Assembly (NCBI RefSeq): GCF_025628965.1
Contig: NZ_JAOTEN010000001.1
Location: forward strand, 682,001 to 746,000
Reading direction: 5' to 3'
Length of the DNA stretch: 64,000 bases
Source: Chryseobacterium gilvum
GTDB taxonomy: Bacteria; Bacteroidota; Bacteroidia; Flavobacteriales; Weeksellaceae
The position numbers were made by a program, and so were the translations under genes. Positions 25,936-34,158 of the stretch are shown piece after piece; position 1 is the stretch's first letter; each line of letters begins with the position of its first letter. Below the pieces are notes generated by a model that did not search any database, had not been told where the DNA came from, and saw only the letters and a list, made by a program, of their open reading frames with translations.

Positions 25936-26020
25936 GGAGAGATGGCAGAGTGGTCGATTGCGATAGTCTTGAAAACTATTGACTGTAACAGGTCCGGGGG
26001 TTCGAATCCCTCTCTCTCCG
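25936..26020 (+). tRNA. tRNA-Ser(UGA), copy 1
   Basis: An 85-base class II tRNA: acceptor GGAGAGA (25936-25942) pairs with TCTCTCC (26013-26019) before the discriminator G. The anticodon loop CTTGAAA gives anticodon TGA. A long variable arm and the TTCGAATC T-loop are present. CCA is not encoded. A second copy with the same tRNA sequence lies at 58420-58504. Confidence 0.95.
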
Positions 26021-26045
26021 CAGGTTGAGAAACTAAAATAAGCTG

Positions 26046-26080
26046 AAACGCTGTAAACATTGATGTTTACAGCGTTTTTT
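26046..26080 (+). terminator. Terminator of tRNA-Ser copy 1
   Basis: Fifteen-base stem (26046-26060 with 26063-26077) and a T run to 26080, 25 bases behind the tRNA. Near-identical to the one behind copy 2. Confidence 0.88.
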
Positions 26081-26235
26081 GTTTTTGTGAAAGGATCATA
26101 TCATTTTAAAATAGTATCATAAGATCTCATATTGTATTATAGATACTGTACCTGGCTCTACATCTTCAGGAATTTTCATGATATTACTCATTTAAGTTTT
26201 TGTCCAAGTTTTTCGGTTCCCAGATTTTTCTCAAA

Positions 26236-28614
26236 CTACAATTGGACCGGACTTATCGGTAATGAAAATACAAAATCTGAACCTTTACCAACTTCACTTT
26301 CTAATGAAATTGTACCTTTATGATGATTGATTATTTCTGAGCATAAATACAGTCCTATCCCAAAACCCGAAATGGAACGCATATTATCACTATCTACTCT
26401 ATAATAGCGGTCAAAAATATGGCGTGCATCTTCAGGCTTAATTCCATGGCCATTATCTTTAACGCTGACATAAGCAAATTCATGATCTGAAGTGCACGAA
26501 ACATGAATAGTGCTTCCTTTAGGAGAATATTTAACAGCATTATTGACCAGATTACTGATCACATGCTCGATCTTATTTTTGTCTGCATTGACAATTACCG
26601 ATTCAATAGGGGAGAAAATAAGGATATGACTATGAATGGTAGCTGCAGCTTCTTCCTCGGCATCTTTTAATAATAGAGAAAGATCAAAAAGTTCTTTATT
26701 AAGATGTATTTTCCCGGATTCAAGCCTTGAAATATCCAGAAAACCATTGATCATCTCTGTCATTTTATTAATTTGCTGATCTGTCTTAGATAACATTTTA
26801 GAAAGATTATCATCATCCTTTAATTTGCGATGTATCAGCTGTATATAAGTTTTTACGGAAGTAAGAGGTGTTTTAAGCTCATGACTAACCATGGCAATAA
26901 AATCATTTTTCCTTATTTCATCTAGTTTTCTTTCGGTAATCTCATGAATAACTCCTGTAAAATATTCTTTACCTTCTTTTAGCTGTACTTCACCAATGGC
27001 ACGTACCCACCTCAGCTTTTCGTCATGATAGCCAATAATCTGATATTCCATTTCAAAACGTGTACCTTCAGAAAATGCACGCTCAACCCCTTTGGCTACT
27101 GCTTCACGAAAGTCGGGATGTATCTGATTAATAGCAGCTTCATATGGCATAATTTCGTCCGGATGAAATCCGAAAAACGTTTTAAGCTTCGGTGATGCGG
27201 TAAAAATTCGATCCTGCGCACTGATCTGAAATGTTCCCAAACCTGCCGCATCCACTGCCATTCTTAAATTTTCTTCCGCCCTCCTGATCTCTGCACTGGC
27301 AAGATACTGGTCAGTAATGTCCATCACAACACCTGTAAAAGCAGAAAATTCTCCTGAATGATCGGCTTTAAGATTTCCTATGGCACGCAGCCAGCGGAGA
27401 CGGTTATCATGAAATCCTATGACAGGATAGGTTACATCATAATCACCATTATCAGAAATTGCATTTTCTAGTTTTTCCGCTACATACGGACGGTATTCTT
27501 CTGTAATCTGTGCCAATGCCTGCTCGATTGACAAGGTTTCATCTTCATAATATCCGAACAATTCTTTTAAGCGGGCATCTGTTATGAACTCTCTGGTGAT
27601 AGAATGTATATACCAAGTTCCAAAATTTGCCGCATTGACAGCCAGTCGGAAAGCAATCTGGCCTTCTTCAATCTTTACATGTGCTTTGAGTAACTCTTCG
27701 TTAACTTTTGCAATTTCTCCAAGACTGGCCTCAAGTTCATGATTGGTATTGGCCAGTTCTTCATTCAGCCCCTGTAAGGTTTTTGAAGTGTTTTCCAAAT
27801 TTTCCTCCCACTTTTTACGATCAGTTACATCCCGTGTAGCACCTGCTATTGCTTCAACCTCACCCTGCTCATTGAAAACCGGCGTGAAAATATAGTCATA
27901 AATCCTGTTGCCCAAAACTGCATGCGGAAATGATACTTCGCCACGGATAGGGAGTTTTGTTTCTTTAATATAATCAATTTCCTTTTCGTGCATTTCTGCG
28001 TGCCAAGGCTCATAGCCATTGTCTAAAAGTCTTTTTCCGATCGAATCTTCCCATGTTTTACCCCACATATTTAGCAATGCTTTATTTGCATAGGTGAAGC
28101 GGTAATTAAGGTCAAATACATATAATAAATCCGGTGTAGATGACGTGACTGTTTCATATAATCTTTTCTGTTGGTCAGATTGGGCTTTGGCTATTTGCAG
28201 CGCTTCTTCAGCATCTTTTCGTAATGTTATATCCTGGGCTGTTCCAAACCACTCAATAATTTCGCCTTCCTCATCCAATATAGGGATGGCTTTTGAAAAA
28301 GTCCAGCCGCGTGTACCATCTACACGCAGAACCCGGTGCTCCAGCTGAAAAACTTTCTTTTCACGAATGCATTCCTGTATTTTTGTATTAACAAGATCTA
28401 GATCATCAGGATATATATTAGCAGACCTCCAGTTTTTTGTAGGTGCATGAGCATCTTTTAGAAAACCTCTGCCATCAAGCTCACGCATTTCCTGCCAATC
28501 GGGACTTAGTGAATAGATGACATCTGAAGTTGCTTCAATCAAGGCTTTAAAACGGTTTTCTGTTTCGGCGAATCTTTGCTTTTCAGAAGTATATTTATTG
28601 GAGAAGTTTGCCAT
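26236..28614 (-). CDS. Multi-PAS sensor histidine kinase
   Basis: This 792-residue kinase has no clear membrane helix, so it should sense in the cytoplasm. In order: a PAS/PAC unit (residues about 15-140), a second PAS (DLLYVFDLNYRFTYANKAL), coiled coil around ELANTNHELEASLGEIAKVN, two further PAS units (NAANFGTWYIHSITRE and DAAGLGTFQISAQDRIFT), HisKA with phospho-acceptor His in VSHELKTPLTS, and a C-terminal HATPase (NLVNNAVKYSP, VKDNGHGI). No response regulator lies beside it, so the partner is elsewhere. It ends near tRNA-Ser copy 1. A related kinase lies at 41160-43649. Confidence 0.9.
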   Translation of the reverse strand: MANFSNKYTSEKQRFAETENRFKALIEATSDVIYSLSPDWQEMRELDGRGFLKDAHAPTKNWRSANIYPDDLDLVNTKIQECIREKKVFQLEHRVLRVDGTRGWTFSKAIPILDEEGEIIEWFGTAQDITLRKDAEEALQIAKAQSDQQKRLYETVTSSTPDLLYVFDLNYRFTYANKALLNMWGKTWEDSIGKRLLDNGYEPWHAEMHEKEIDYIKETKLPIRGEVSFPHAVLGNRIYDYIFTPVFNEQGEVEAIAGATRDVTDRKKWEENLENTSKTLQGLNEELANTNHELEASLGEIAKVNEELLKAHVKIEEGQIAFRLAVNAANFGTWYIHSITREFITDARLKELFGYYEDETLSIEQALAQITEEYRPYVAEKLENAISDNGDYDVTYPVIGFHDNRLRWLRAIGNLKADHSGEFSAFTGVVMDITDQYLASAEIRRAEENLRMAVDAAGLGTFQISAQDRIFTASPKLKTFFGFHPDEIMPYEAAINQIHPDFREAVAKGVERAFSEGTRFEMEYQIIGYHDEKLRWVRAIGEVQLKEGKEYFTGVIHEITERKLDEIRKNDFIAMVSHELKTPLTSVKTYIQLIHRKLKDDDNLSKMLSKTDQQINKMTEMINGFLDISRLESGKIHLNKELFDLSLLLKDAEEEAAATIHSHILIFSPIESVIVNADKNKIEHVISNLVNNAVKYSPKGSTIHVSCTSDHEFAYVSVKDNGHGIKPEDARHIFDRYYRVDSDNMRSISGFGIGLYLCSEIINHHKGTISLESEVGKGSDFVFSLPISPVQL

Positions 28615-28774
28615 ATGAAGTGACTGCTTGAATTAATAAAGTAAAAATATAACTTTTTCCTAAATTAGACGGTATTCAGATATAAGCCTGTTTTTTTTAA
28701 TTTTTAAAGCTGTTCTATTCCTTATACAAAGTGATTTCATGAAAACGATATCATAAGATTCCGCCATGTATAAA

Positions 28775-29264
28775 GTAGACAGTTTTGCTTAAAAGAATCT
28801 ATTGATTCAGCCCTTATCTATTCCCGGCTTTTCTTTAAATATATTCAAAATAATACTGAAAAAGATTGGAATGTACTTAAAAAATATACTTCTGAAATCA
28901 AAGGCCAGAAATGGATTGATTATGTAGATATACCCCAATCGCAATTTGGAGATGATGTTTTATGGTGGAGAAAAAACAAGTATGACCCGAAAGAAGCTCT
29001 CAGTGCAATAAAATGCCCTGTATTAAGTATTTTTGGGGAAAAGGATGTTTTGGTACCACCAGCAGAAAACCAGACAAAAATGGAAAATTACCTTACGAAA
29101 GCTGGTGTTGATCACAAGCTTATCACTATAAAAGGTTGCGGACATAATATGATTACACAAAGTAAATGAGTGCTGTAGTGGAAACGTGGCCTTACAGATA
29201 TTGGCAATGGCGAAAACAGCCGGATGAATTTTTAAATACAATTATTGAATATATAAAGAAATAA
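28775..29264 (+). pseudogene. Truncated, frameshifted alpha/beta hydrolase
   Basis: The plus strand holds the C-terminal part of an alpha/beta-hydrolase. One frame reads from about 28775 through IKCPVLSIFGEKDVLVPPAE (the acidic-residue strand) and IKGCGHNMITQSK (the catalytic His) to a stop at 29170. A second frame then continues WPYRYWQWRKQPDEFLNTII up to TAA at 29262-29264; the two join if one base is missing just before 29170. The first half with the nucleophile serine is gone: a stop precedes the remnant. This is a decayed gene, not an annotated frame. Confidence 0.75.
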
Positions 29265-29381
29265 TAATAAATCTGCATCTACTTTGAACGTGTTTAACCA
29301 ACTTTATTTACAATTTTGAAACCGCTTTAAGCCGTCTCTCATTTATTTTTTACACGTTGCAGTTCAGTGCATATTCTTTTA

Positions 29382-29903
29382 TTAGTAGCTTTCATTCTTA
29401 TCTCTTTTATTAGTGTCCTTTAAGGCATGTTCAAGTAGATTTTTCAGATTTCCGTAATGTTCGATATGAGATATGGGCTGTTCCAGGAAGGGGATCTCCA
29501 TTTGATAGAGTTGATAATTTTTTATATAAATTTTCATTTGTTCCGAGCTGTGCTTTCCGATGTATCGATAAAATTCAATACGCTCAATATGCCGAAAGTA
29601 AATAAACCCAAATTCGGCGCTCCATATCCCGTTTTTAGAGATTCTGAAAATCAATTTGCTTCTTTTCAATCCACCATACATAAAAAATAGCGCCGTGATT
29701 ATCATGAAAAGTTCGTACAAAATATGGATTTCAAATATGATATAAAGTGTATATAAAAGCATTAAAAATCCGAAAATGACCAAACCAAAAGGTTGTCTGG
29801 TTTCATAAAAGTCTGTTTCGAACACTTCTTTCTCAATTACTAATTTCTTAGAAATGTGATCTTCATAATTCCTTCTAAAAATAAGATACTTTTTATTTGT
29901 CAT
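29382..29903 (-). CDS. Hypothetical membrane protein with two helices
   Basis: The 173-residue protein has two adjacent membrane helices (about residues 40-80; GLVIFGFLMLLYTLYII is the first) with cytoplasmic-like charged ends. The second half forms a small PH-like or beta domain (IFRISKNGIWSAEFGFIYF, then EFYRYIGKH). Proteins with this layout are common and lack a name; I do not recognise a family. It lies between the hydrolase remnant and the cation efflux gene, on the minus strand. Confidence 0.6.
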   Translation of the reverse strand: MTNKKYLIFRRNYEDHISKKLVIEKEVFETDFYETRQPFGLVIFGFLMLLYTLYIIFEIHILYELFMIITALFFMYGGLKRSKLIFRISKNGIWSAEFGFIYFRHIERIEFYRYIGKHSSEQMKIYIKNYQLYQMEIPFLEQPISHIEHYGNLKNLLEHALKDTNKRDKNESY

Positions 29904-30120
29904 TGTAATGCTGCTGTAACTTGATTTTTAAAGAGTATTTATAATTAAAGTTATAACAATTAAAGTTTGCCAGAATTCCGGAGGAGAGATATAAATCTGT
30001 GCTTTAAATACTTTGCCGGACAATTGCGGATGTTCACAATCTTGATGCAGCGTTTATGTCTTTGAAGAATATTGTAATTTTAATCAACGTATTTTCAAAA
30101 CTGAATATCAATGTATACTC

Positions 30121-31014
30121 TTATTCTGGCTGAATAATAACAAACCGGACTAACGGAAATTCATTTTTAATGCTTTCACGAATGCGTTGTATCGCCTCAG
30201 TGATCTCTTCTGTATCAAGATGATCTTCAAAACCAATGATGAGCATCAACACGACTTCTTCCGGAGACTGGTATGTAGAAAGTATACTTTTTGTCCTGAT
30301 CACGGCGGAGTCCTTTTCAGCAAGATGCGCAATTTTCTCTCTTGTTTCCGGAGCGATTCCTTCTCCCATCAGTAAGCTCCTGCTTTCTCTGGCCAGGATA
30401 AAAGAAACAAAAACCAATATTAGTCCTACAATCACCGATGCGAGCCCGTCCAATTCCGGTATTTCACAGGCATGGCTAAATCCCATCAGGATCATGACAA
30501 CGATCAGGCCTGCAACTGCGGCGCCATCTTCAAAAACTACGAGAAAGCTGGAGGGATCTTTACTTTTAACGATCGCATCCCACCATTTCATTCCGTTACG
30601 GGTTTTATTAAATTCCTTTACTGCGATATATAAAGAAGACCCCTCGAAAATAAGGGAAAGTGACAAGACGATATAATTCCATAAAGGGTCTTTCATGGCT
30701 TCAGGTTCCAGAATGTGTGAAATTCCCTGATAAACAGACAGGGCACCACCCAGACCAAATATCAAAACAGAAACGACAAAAGACCAGAAATAAAGCTCTT
30801 TGCCATATCCGAAAGGATGAAATTCGTCTGCTTTTTTCTTACTCCTTTTCAACCCATACAAAAGCAACAGCTGGTTGGCGGTGTCCACGGTAGAGTGGAT
30901 CCCTTCAGAGATCATAGAGGAACTGTTGGTAAATGCTCCGGCAATGAATTTGGTCAGCGCAATCAGGAGATTGGCGGCAAGAGCACTGTAAATTGATTTT
31001 TGATGGTTGGCCAT
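30121..31014 (-). CDS. Cation diffusion facilitator (CDF) transporter
   Basis: The 297-residue protein is a CDF efflux pump, which moves Zn2+, Fe2+, Mn2+ or similar ions out in exchange for protons. Six helices are seen. Helix II carries EGIHSTVDTANQL, where the usual HxxxD metal pair is visible, and helix V has CEIPELDGLASVIVG with its Asp. The C-terminal cytoplasmic domain (IEDHLDTEEITEAI region) is present. The ion cannot be named from the sequence. It is followed on the same strand by, or follows, the EF-Tu-like gene by 49 bases, so both may be one transcript. Confidence 0.88.
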   Translation of the reverse strand: MANHQKSIYSALAANLLIALTKFIAGAFTNSSSMISEGIHSTVDTANQLLLLYGLKRSKKKADEFHPFGYGKELYFWSFVVSVLIFGLGGALSVYQGISHILEPEAMKDPLWNYIVLSLSLIFEGSSLYIAVKEFNKTRNGMKWWDAIVKSKDPSSFLVVFEDGAAVAGLIVVMILMGFSHACEIPELDGLASVIVGLILVFVSFILARESRSLLMGEGIAPETREKIAHLAEKDSAVIRTKSILSTYQSPEEVVLMLIIGFEDHLDTEEITEAIQRIRESIKNEFPLVRFVIIQPE

Positions 31015-31063
31015 TCTTAATTGGAGTAAAATAAGAAAAGGATAATAATTATATTCTTGGACT

Positions 31064-31387
31064 TTAATCTGTTTTATCTTCTGTAGGATACTTTTCAGTG
31101 ACCAAACCGCTTCCTATTATATTTGAATTGATAAGAAGTTCGAAATCCATTCCTTCATATATTTTTTCTGACATCTCATCCGCATTTAAGAATATAAGAT
31201 CAGCAACTACCGTATCACCTGGAAATACCAGTTCTTGATCTAAAAATGTTTGGTTTGCCATACATTCCTGATTACCATACGGAAATCTGATAACGATTCT
31301 GAATCCTGAGGAAACAGGGGTTACAATGCCTCCGTCTTCCGTGGTAAGATACATGAGGGTCGCTTTAAAATGAGGCTTCTTTTCCAT
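31064..31387 (-). CDS. Stand-alone EF-Tu domain-3-like protein
   Basis: This 107-residue protein matches the C-terminal beta-barrel (domain 3) of translation factor EF-Tu. KATLMYLTTEDGGIVTPVSSG parallels the domain's opening strand with its GG and TP, and VFPGDTVVADLIF, then MDFELLINSNIIGSGLVTE, parallel the VMPGDNV and GAGVV strands. In EF-Tu this domain contacts EF-Ts and aminoacyl-tRNA, but here there is no GTPase domain. A free barrel could bind tRNA or a partner protein, which is inference. It lies upstream of the CDF gene on the same strand. Confidence 0.7.
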   Translation of the reverse strand: MEKKPHFKATLMYLTTEDGGIVTPVSSGFRIVIRFPYGNQECMANQTFLDQELVFPGDTVVADLIFLNADEMSEKIYEGMDFELLINSNIIGSGLVTEKYPTEDKTD

Positions 31388-31500
31388 TTCTGTAATTTTA
31401 AGCTAATAATTATCAAACCTTGAACCGATCTTGCGACATACGAGTTATAAAAATAAAACTGAACGTAAAGGTCAGCAAAAAGCGGGCTGCTTTTTTAGGG

Positions 31501-31530
31501 TTGAAAGAAAAAACGATTTACTTATATTTG
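31501..31530 (+). promoter_or_regulatory. Promoter of the PIG-L operon
   Basis: TTG at 31501-31503, 19 bases, TATATTTG at 31523-31530. The PIG-L start at 31550 lies 20 bases downstream. Confidence 0.75.
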
Positions 31531-31549
31531 TCTCGCAAAGCAAATTCAA

Positions 31550-34054
31550 ATGTTCAAAAAAGTAATCATTGTATTTATTCTTAGCTTTTATACGGGGTTT
31601 TGTTCGGCCCAACAGGTCCGGCCTTCAAAATCATCTGAAATTTATCGCGAACTCAAAACCCTTAAACACCTGCCTAAAGTTCTATACCTTGCAGCTCATC
31701 CCGACGATGAAAATACAGGATTACTCTCCTGGTTAATCAACGACCAGAATATAGAGACGGGCTATTTGTCTTTAACCAGAGGTGATGGCGGCCAGAATTT
31801 ATTAGGCACAGAGCAAGGTGCTGCACTAGGTTTGATCAGAACGCATGAGCTTTTGGAAGCAAGAAAGTTAGACGGTGCCCAACAGTTTTTTACCAGGGCG
31901 ATTGATTTCGGTTTTTCTAAAAATACGACCGACACCTTCACACAATGGAATGAAGACAGCATTACAGCAGATGTGGTTTGGGTCATCCGTACATTCCGTC
32001 CTGATGTGATCATTTGTCGTTTTCCTCCTACTGCAGCAGCAGGCCACGGACAACATGCGGCTTCGGCGGTGGTTGCAGAAAAAGCATTTAAGCTGGCGGG
32101 CGATAAAACAGCTTTTCCAAATCAACTAAAATATGTTAACGTATGGCAACCCAAACGTATATTGTGGAATACTTTCCGGTTTGGTGCCGTCAATACGACT
32201 GCCGAAAATCAGCTGAAAGTTACCGTTGGACAATATGATGCCCAGTTGGGAATGGGCTATGGTGAATTGGCGGGATTAAGCAGAAGCTTACATAAAAGCC
32301 AAGGTGCGGGAACACAGTCTGTAGCCGGGATTAAAACTGAGTATTTTAGCCATGTTCTTGGTGAGCCTGCTAAAGCAACACTTTTTGACGGAGTGACTAA
32401 AACCTGGACTTCACAAGGAAATGCTGACATTGACCAATCATTAGATAACATTATTTCTGCTTTCAATTTCAACGAGCCAGACAAGAGCTTGCCTTCTTTG
32501 CTTGTTTTGCGAAAAAAGATAATGGCGCTAAAAGATTCAGACCTAAAAAGTGATAAGCTTAAATCTATTGACCATATTATTTTAAGCTGCGCCGGGTTTA
32601 TGGGCGAGGCAGTTACCAACCAGGCTGAAGCTGTTGCCGGAGACAAACATAATTTTAGGGTAAATTTAATTGCACGAACTGAAAATCCTGTTGTTTTAGA
32701 AAATGTAAAATGGTTAAATCAATCAGAAAGCTTCAACAAAAAACTGTCAAAAGATTCTTTGATCACTATTCAGCACGAAATTCAGATTCCTGCAGATGCA
32801 GCACTGACTGAACCGTATTGGTTGGCAAAACCTCCCACGAATGCAGCGACTTTCTCTGTTCCAAATGATACTTTAGTCGGTTTGCCGGAAGCAGAATCAC
32901 CATTAAATGTTTTGCTTGGTTTAAAAATAGGCACGGAAAAGTTTGAAGTCAAACTTCCTTTGTCTTTCAAGAAATTAGACCCGGTGCGGGGTGACGTGGT
33001 AGAAGCATTGCGCATTGTTCCTGCATTAGAACTGAAATTTACACAACCACTTTATCTGGTCAAAGAAAATGCAGACTTATATTTGAATTTAAATGTTAAG
33101 GTTAATTCCAATAAAAGCTATAGTAATGGTAAGTTAAACCTGATGTATAACGGAGAACGATTAGGCAGCGCTGATCTAAGTTCTATTAATGGAAAAGATA
33201 CAACTATCGAGTACGTTATCCCTAAAAGTAAGCTTGCTTCAATCAATTCCTCCCGTTTGCAGTTGGATGCCAATTTTATAGTAGATGGAGTTACTTATAA
33301 TAAAAAACAGGTGTTAATTCAATACCCGCATTTACCTTCTTTACAATATTTTGTACCTGCAACGGCCATCGTTATGAAAGGGGATGTTCAGTCGAAGGTT
33401 AAAAAAGTGGGTTACATAGAAGGTGCAGGCGATTTTATTCCTGAGTTTCTGCGTATTGCAGGTGTCCAGGTTGAGGTTCTGAAAGACGAAGATTTCTATG
33501 GCAACGCAGATAAATCCGGCGGAAACGGCAGTCAGAACAGGCTATCGCAATATGATGCCATCATATTGGGTATTCGTGCCAATAACACAGAAAAAAAGTT
33601 GGGTCGCTGGATGCCTTTTTTATGGTCTTATGTAAAAGCGGGAGGGAATTTGGTGATGCAGTATAACACCAATCAGGATACAACCGTCGAGCAATTGGGA
33701 ATATACAATTTCAGCATTGCCAATAAACGGGTTACCGAAGAAAACGCTGAGGTTAAATTTTTAAACCCCAATCATCAATTATTGAATTTTCCGAATAAAA
33801 TTACCTCGGATGATTTTAAAGGTTGGGTACAGGAGCGTGGCGCCTATTTTCCTGAAAAATGGGATGCAGCCTACGAACCGCTTTTTGAGATGTATGATAC
33901 CGGTGAAGAGCCGCTGCAGGGATCCACTTTATATGCTGCATACGGGAAAGGTAATTTTATTTATACTTCTTTGGCATTTTTCAGACAGCTACCTGCGGGA
34001 AATGTTGGGGCGGCACGTCTATTTTTAAACTTTTTATCTGCACAGAAAAACTGA
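31550..34054 (+). CDS. Exported PIG-L (LmbE) family deacetylase
   Basis: This 834-residue protein has a signal peptide ending near CSAQQ. The N-terminal PIG-L domain carries the zinc motif AAHPDDENTG (residues about 48-57) and a later His in GHGQHAASAV; family enzymes remove acetyl groups from N-acetylated sugars. The long C-terminal part (residues about 300-834) contains beta-sandwich segments and a segment near GAGDFIPEFLRIAGV that resembles a glutamine-amidotransferase-like fold. A tail near YGKGNFIYTSLAFFRQLP resembles those proteins too. It heads a four-gene operon with a small membrane protein, an SSS symporter and DUF2911, which points to uptake and use of an acetylated sugar. Confidence 0.88.
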   Translation: MFKKVIIVFILSFYTGFCSAQQVRPSKSSEIYRELKTLKHLPKVLYLAAHPDDENTGLLSWLINDQNIETGYLSLTRGDGGQNLLGTEQGAALGLIRTHELLEARKLDGAQQFFTRAIDFGFSKNTTDTFTQWNEDSITADVVWVIRTFRPDVIICRFPPTAAAGHGQHAASAVVAEKAFKLAGDKTAFPNQLKYVNVWQPKRILWNTFRFGAVNTTAENQLKVTVGQYDAQLGMGYGELAGLSRSLHKSQGAGTQSVAGIKTEYFSHVLGEPAKATLFDGVTKTWTSQGNADIDQSLDNIISAFNFNEPDKSLPSLLVLRKKIMALKDSDLKSDKLKSIDHIILSCAGFMGEAVTNQAEAVAGDKHNFRVNLIARTENPVVLENVKWLNQSESFNKKLSKDSLITIQHEIQIPADAALTEPYWLAKPPTNAATFSVPNDTLVGLPEAESPLNVLLGLKIGTEKFEVKLPLSFKKLDPVRGDVVEALRIVPALELKFTQPLYLVKENADLYLNLNVKVNSNKSYSNGKLNLMYNGERLGSADLSSINGKDTTIEYVIPKSKLASINSSRLQLDANFIVDGVTYNKKQVLIQYPHLPSLQYFVPATAIVMKGDVQSKVKKVGYIEGAGDFIPEFLRIAGVQVEVLKDEDFYGNADKSGGNGSQNRLSQYDAIILGIRANNTEKKLGRWMPFLWSYVKAGGNLVMQYNTNQDTTVEQLGIYNFSIANKRVTEENAEVKFLNPNHQLLNFPNKITSDDFKGWVQERGAYFPEKWDAAYEPLFEMYDTGEEPLQGSTLYAAYGKGNFIYTSLAFFRQLPAGNVGAARLFLNFLSAQKN

Positions 34055-34158
34055 TGAACAATCAACTTAAAAACTGGAATACTTGGTATGTATTATTAAC
34101 GGTTGCATTAGTATTGCAGATCGCATTTTATTATTTGTTTACTAAATTCTGGGCATGA
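34054..34158 (+). CDS. Small (34-residue) membrane protein before the symporter
   Basis: A 34-codon frame starts at 34054 within the PIG-L stop (TGATG) and ends with TGA overlapping the symporter start (ATGA at 34155). It encodes one hydrophobic helix (WYVLLTVALVLQIAFYYLF) with a Lys after it. The double overlap with its neighbours shows that it is real and translated in a coupled manner, and it is too short for normal gene finding. Small subunits next to SSS-family symporters are known for other members, so an accessory role is likely. Confidence 0.78.
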   Translation: MNNQLKNWNTWYVLLTVALVLQIAFYYLFTKFWA

